This document shows, one piece after another, positions 55,754 through 57,247 of a stretch of 57,247 nt of DNA. Every line of letters begins with the position of its first letter. The first letter of the stretch is position 1. The notes beneath the pieces are model-generated. The model was not told where the DNA came from, did no database searches, and worked only from the letters and a program-made list of their open reading frames with translations. This DNA is from Frankiales bacterium (GTDB lineage Bacteria; Actinomycetota; Actinomycetes; Mycobacteriales; SCTD01). The stretch is from the NCBI GenBank assembly GCA_025965475.1, contig JAOPWV010000003.1, positions 1 through 57,247 on the forward strand. The letters are read 5' to 3'. The translations under genes and the position numbers were made by a program.

Positions 55754-56482
55754 ATGCCGTGCCGCGTTCGTACCGTCCTCGCCTCGACGGCAGTCGCCGC
55801 GCTGCTCGCCGGCTGCGGTACGGCGGCGGCGCTGTCGCCCGCGGCCTCGCCGAACCTGGCTCCTGCTTCCCCCGCGAGCCCGTCCGCTGTTCCCGCGGCA
55901 CGCGTCGGCACAGCCCTCGCCGCGCTCGCCGGCTTGCCGGTGAAGGGGCGCGCCCCGAAGACCGGGTACTCCCGGGCGCAGTTCGGGCCGGCCTGGACGG
56001 ACGTCGACCGCAACGGCTGCGACACCCGCAACGACGTCCTGGCCCGCGACCTGGTCGCCGAGACGTTCAAGCCCGGCACCCATGGGTGTGTGGTGCTGAC
56101 GGGCACCCTGACCGACCCCTACTCGGGCCGGACCATCGCCTTCCGGCGAGGGCCGGGCACGTCCGCCCTCGTGCAGATCGACCATGTCGTCGCCCTGTCC
56201 AACGCGTGGCAGACCGGCGCCCAACAGCTGGGCAGGGGGACCCGGCCCGCCCTGGCGAACGACCCCTTGAACCTGCTCGCTGTCGACGGCCGGCTCAATC
56301 AGCAGAAGAGCGACGGGGACGCGGCGACCTGGCTGCCTCCGAACAAGGCGGCACGGTGTGCGTACGTCGCGCGCCAGGTGGCCGTGAAGGTGAAGTACCA
56401 CCTCTGGGTCACAGCAGCCGAGCGGGCCGCCACAGAGCGGGTCCTGGCAGCCTGCCCGGCGCAGCGACTACCAGGGGCCTGA
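55754..56482 (+). CDS. Secreted HNH-family nuclease lipoprotein
   Basis: A 242-aa exported protein with a lipobox Cys near residue 20 (VAALLAGCGT). After a Pro/Ser linker the nuclease part shows GYSRAQFGPAWTDVDRNGCD, VQIDHVVALSNAWQTGAQQL (Asp143-His144), FANDP-like LANDPLNLLAVDGRLNQQKS and DAATWLPPNKAARCAYVARQ, matching the DUF1524/GmrSD-C-type HNH domain. This is a common actinobacterial secreted nuclease. ATG 55754 gives a standard signal peptide; GTG 55745 is an alternative. Confidence 0.88.
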   Translation: MPCRVRTVLASTAVAALLAGCGTAAALSPAASPNLAPASPASPSAVPAARVGTALAALAGLPVKGRAPKTGYSRAQFGPAWTDVDRNGCDTRNDVLARDLVAETFKPGTHGCVVLTGTLTDPYSGRTIAFRRGPGTSALVQIDHVVALSNAWQTGAQQLGRGTRPALANDPLNLLAVDGRLNQQKSDGDAATWLPPNKAARCAYVARQVAVKVKYHLWVTAAERAATERVLAACPAQRLPGA

Positions 56483-57123
56483 ATGCTTCAGCGTTAGCGG
56501 TTTGCACGGCCACGGGTCTTCCGCGGAAGCCCGTGTCCCCTCGCACTCCCGGCGCCGATCGTCGAGCTCGTCGCCCCCCAGCAGGCAGGACCGCGACCCG
56601 GCCATCAGAACGACGGGGTGGCCGTTCCCGGGTGGAAGCGCGGTGGCCAACCGCGGTCGGCGTCGCGGAACCACAGGAACTGCGCAAAGGGACCGGTCAG
56701 CCGCATAGGTCATGTACGTCAGCACCACGACGTCGTCAGCCAGGCCCGGCGGGAGCCAGGCGCCGCTCTTCCGGCCGACGGTCAAGCTTTCTGCAGGGAG
56801 CGATTCGGCGAGGCAGCTGCGTCGGGAGGCGCCGGATTCCAGGAGGTCCGGTCAACAGTGCAAGCACCGCGGCCGGCTGCGCCCGCTGCACCGGCAGCAA
56901 CGACTCCCGGCGCACGATGGGATGGGATGCTCCGGTTCAGGGCCGCGATGGTGACGGATCGTTGCGCCGTCGCACCGGTGTGCTGGAGTCCCGCGACCGG
57001 CGCATCCTGAACGGACGACGCCACTCGGCAGACTCAGGAATCACGGAAAAGGCCGAAAGAAAGCGCAACCGCAAAGGCGGCAACCAGCCCTGCGAAAGGC
57101 TCTCGACATGCATGCCCATAAAA
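56483..57123. other. Gene-poor stretch before the rrn terminator
   Basis: About 640 bases with slightly lower GC. Several short open frames exist on both strands (the longest minus frame is 56468-56785), but none has a plausible start with ribosome site, family likeness or clear codon bias. A small CTGAA-TGC-TTCAG hairpin lies just after the HNH gene and could be a weak terminator. No tRNA was seen. Confidence 0.5.
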
Positions 57124-57163
57124 CACGACAAGGGTCGCTCATGAATGAGCGACCCTTGTCGTG
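57124..57163 (-). terminator. rrn operon terminator
   Basis: A perfect 19-bp inverted repeat (arms 57124-57142 and 57145-57163) separated by GA, about 10 bases beyond the 3' end of the 5S rRNA on the minus strand. It is the intrinsic terminator of the ribosomal RNA operon. Confidence 0.9.
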
Positions 57164-57173
57164 AATAAGTATG

Positions 57174-57247
57174 TCCGGCGGCGTCCTACTCTCCCACACA
57201 GTCTCCCGTGCAGTACCATCGGCGCTGAGAGGCTTAGCTTCCGGGTT
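57174..57247 (-). rRNA. rrf: 5S ribosomal RNA, 3' part (cut by window edge)
   Basis: Reading the minus strand, the stretch contains the conserved GGAAGCTAAGCC, TGGTACTGC and GGGAGAGTAGG blocks of bacterial 5S rRNA and ends near CGCCGCCGGAC. About 74 bases, roughly the 3' two thirds, are inside the window; the rest and presumably 23S and 16S lie to the right. Confidence 0.95.

Noticed and set aside
56468-56785. 105-codon minus frame in the gene-poor stretch
   Set aside because: Runs over the end of the HNH gene, no family likeness, Arg/Pro-rich second half.

Overview
The window is very GC-rich, densely packed and full of GTG starts and 4-base ATGA/GTGA gene overlaps, which points to an actinobacterium. 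Supporting markers are a 180-kDa-type NAD-glutamate dehydrogenase, an ArgA of the short mycobacterial type, DUF1918, a mycothiol-reductase-like remnant, a T7SS-type toxin and an F420-dependent-type oxidoreductase. A likely FliA-class promoter in front of a soluble PAS/chemotaxis-type protein suggests a motile (flagellate or zoospore-forming) lineage. The right edge enters the 3' end of a 5S rRNA gene on the minus strand, so an rrn operon lies just outside.

Layout. 1-1.1 kb: lower-GC, frameshifted P-loop ATPase remnant. 1.3-7.5 kb: aldo/keto reductase; MFS exporter-TetR pair with a dyad in front; short UvrA-like ABC protein with a 187-aa partner. 7.6-8.9 kb: MscS channel and a small Pro/Ser-rich membrane protein. 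8.9-13.05 kb: TPP riboswitch, ECF-type thiamine-precursor transporter ykoEDC and an APH-fold kinase, ended by a strong bidirectional terminator. 13.1-18.3 kb (minus): DksA/TraR zinc finger, small membrane protein, argA-tldD-tldE operon, SDR. 18.4-20.3 kb: small WXG100-like protein and T7SS-type polymorphic toxin, followed by a degenerate DsbA-like fragment. 20.4-30.2 kb: excalibur protein, DUF2267, a 603-aa unknown coupled to a DEAD-box helicase, secreted protein, HesB-like protein, DUF1918, ATP-grasp enzyme, F420-type NADP reductase, MFS. 30.2-35.0 kb: NAD-GDH. 35.2-37.5 kb: 5-oxoprolinase (pxpBC fusion and pxpA). 37.7-41.9 kb: FAD monooxygenase, secreted GH30 glycosidase, two membrane-associated unknowns. 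42.0-43.1 kb: PAS/MCP protein. 43.1-51.8 kb: divergent polar amino-acid ABC importer and a regulator-led catabolic operon. 51.8-56.5 kb: DinG helicase, EamA transporter, adenylate kinase, secreted HNH nuclease. 56.5-57.2 kb: gene-poor stretch, rrn terminator, 5S rRNA.

The most coherent system is 43.1-51.8 kb. A HTH-cupin regulator, a ureohydrolase, a ThDP decarboxylase-like enzyme, a nitrilase-fold amidase and a flavin amine oxidase/monooxygenase are translationally coupled and divergent from an amino-acid importer. The set fits the arginine 2-monooxygenase route (arginine to guanidinobutyramide to guanidinobutyrate to GABA plus urea), with the ThDP enzyme as a possible 2-ketoarginine branch. 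NAD-GDH and 5-oxoprolinase elsewhere in the window add to a glutamate/nitrogen theme. The second notable system is the riboswitch-controlled ykoEDC operon, whose leader can also fold over its own Shine-Dalgarno and which ends in an APH-type kinase that could be a thiamine or pyrimidine salvage kinase. All functions are from sequence reading by eye; no database search was run.
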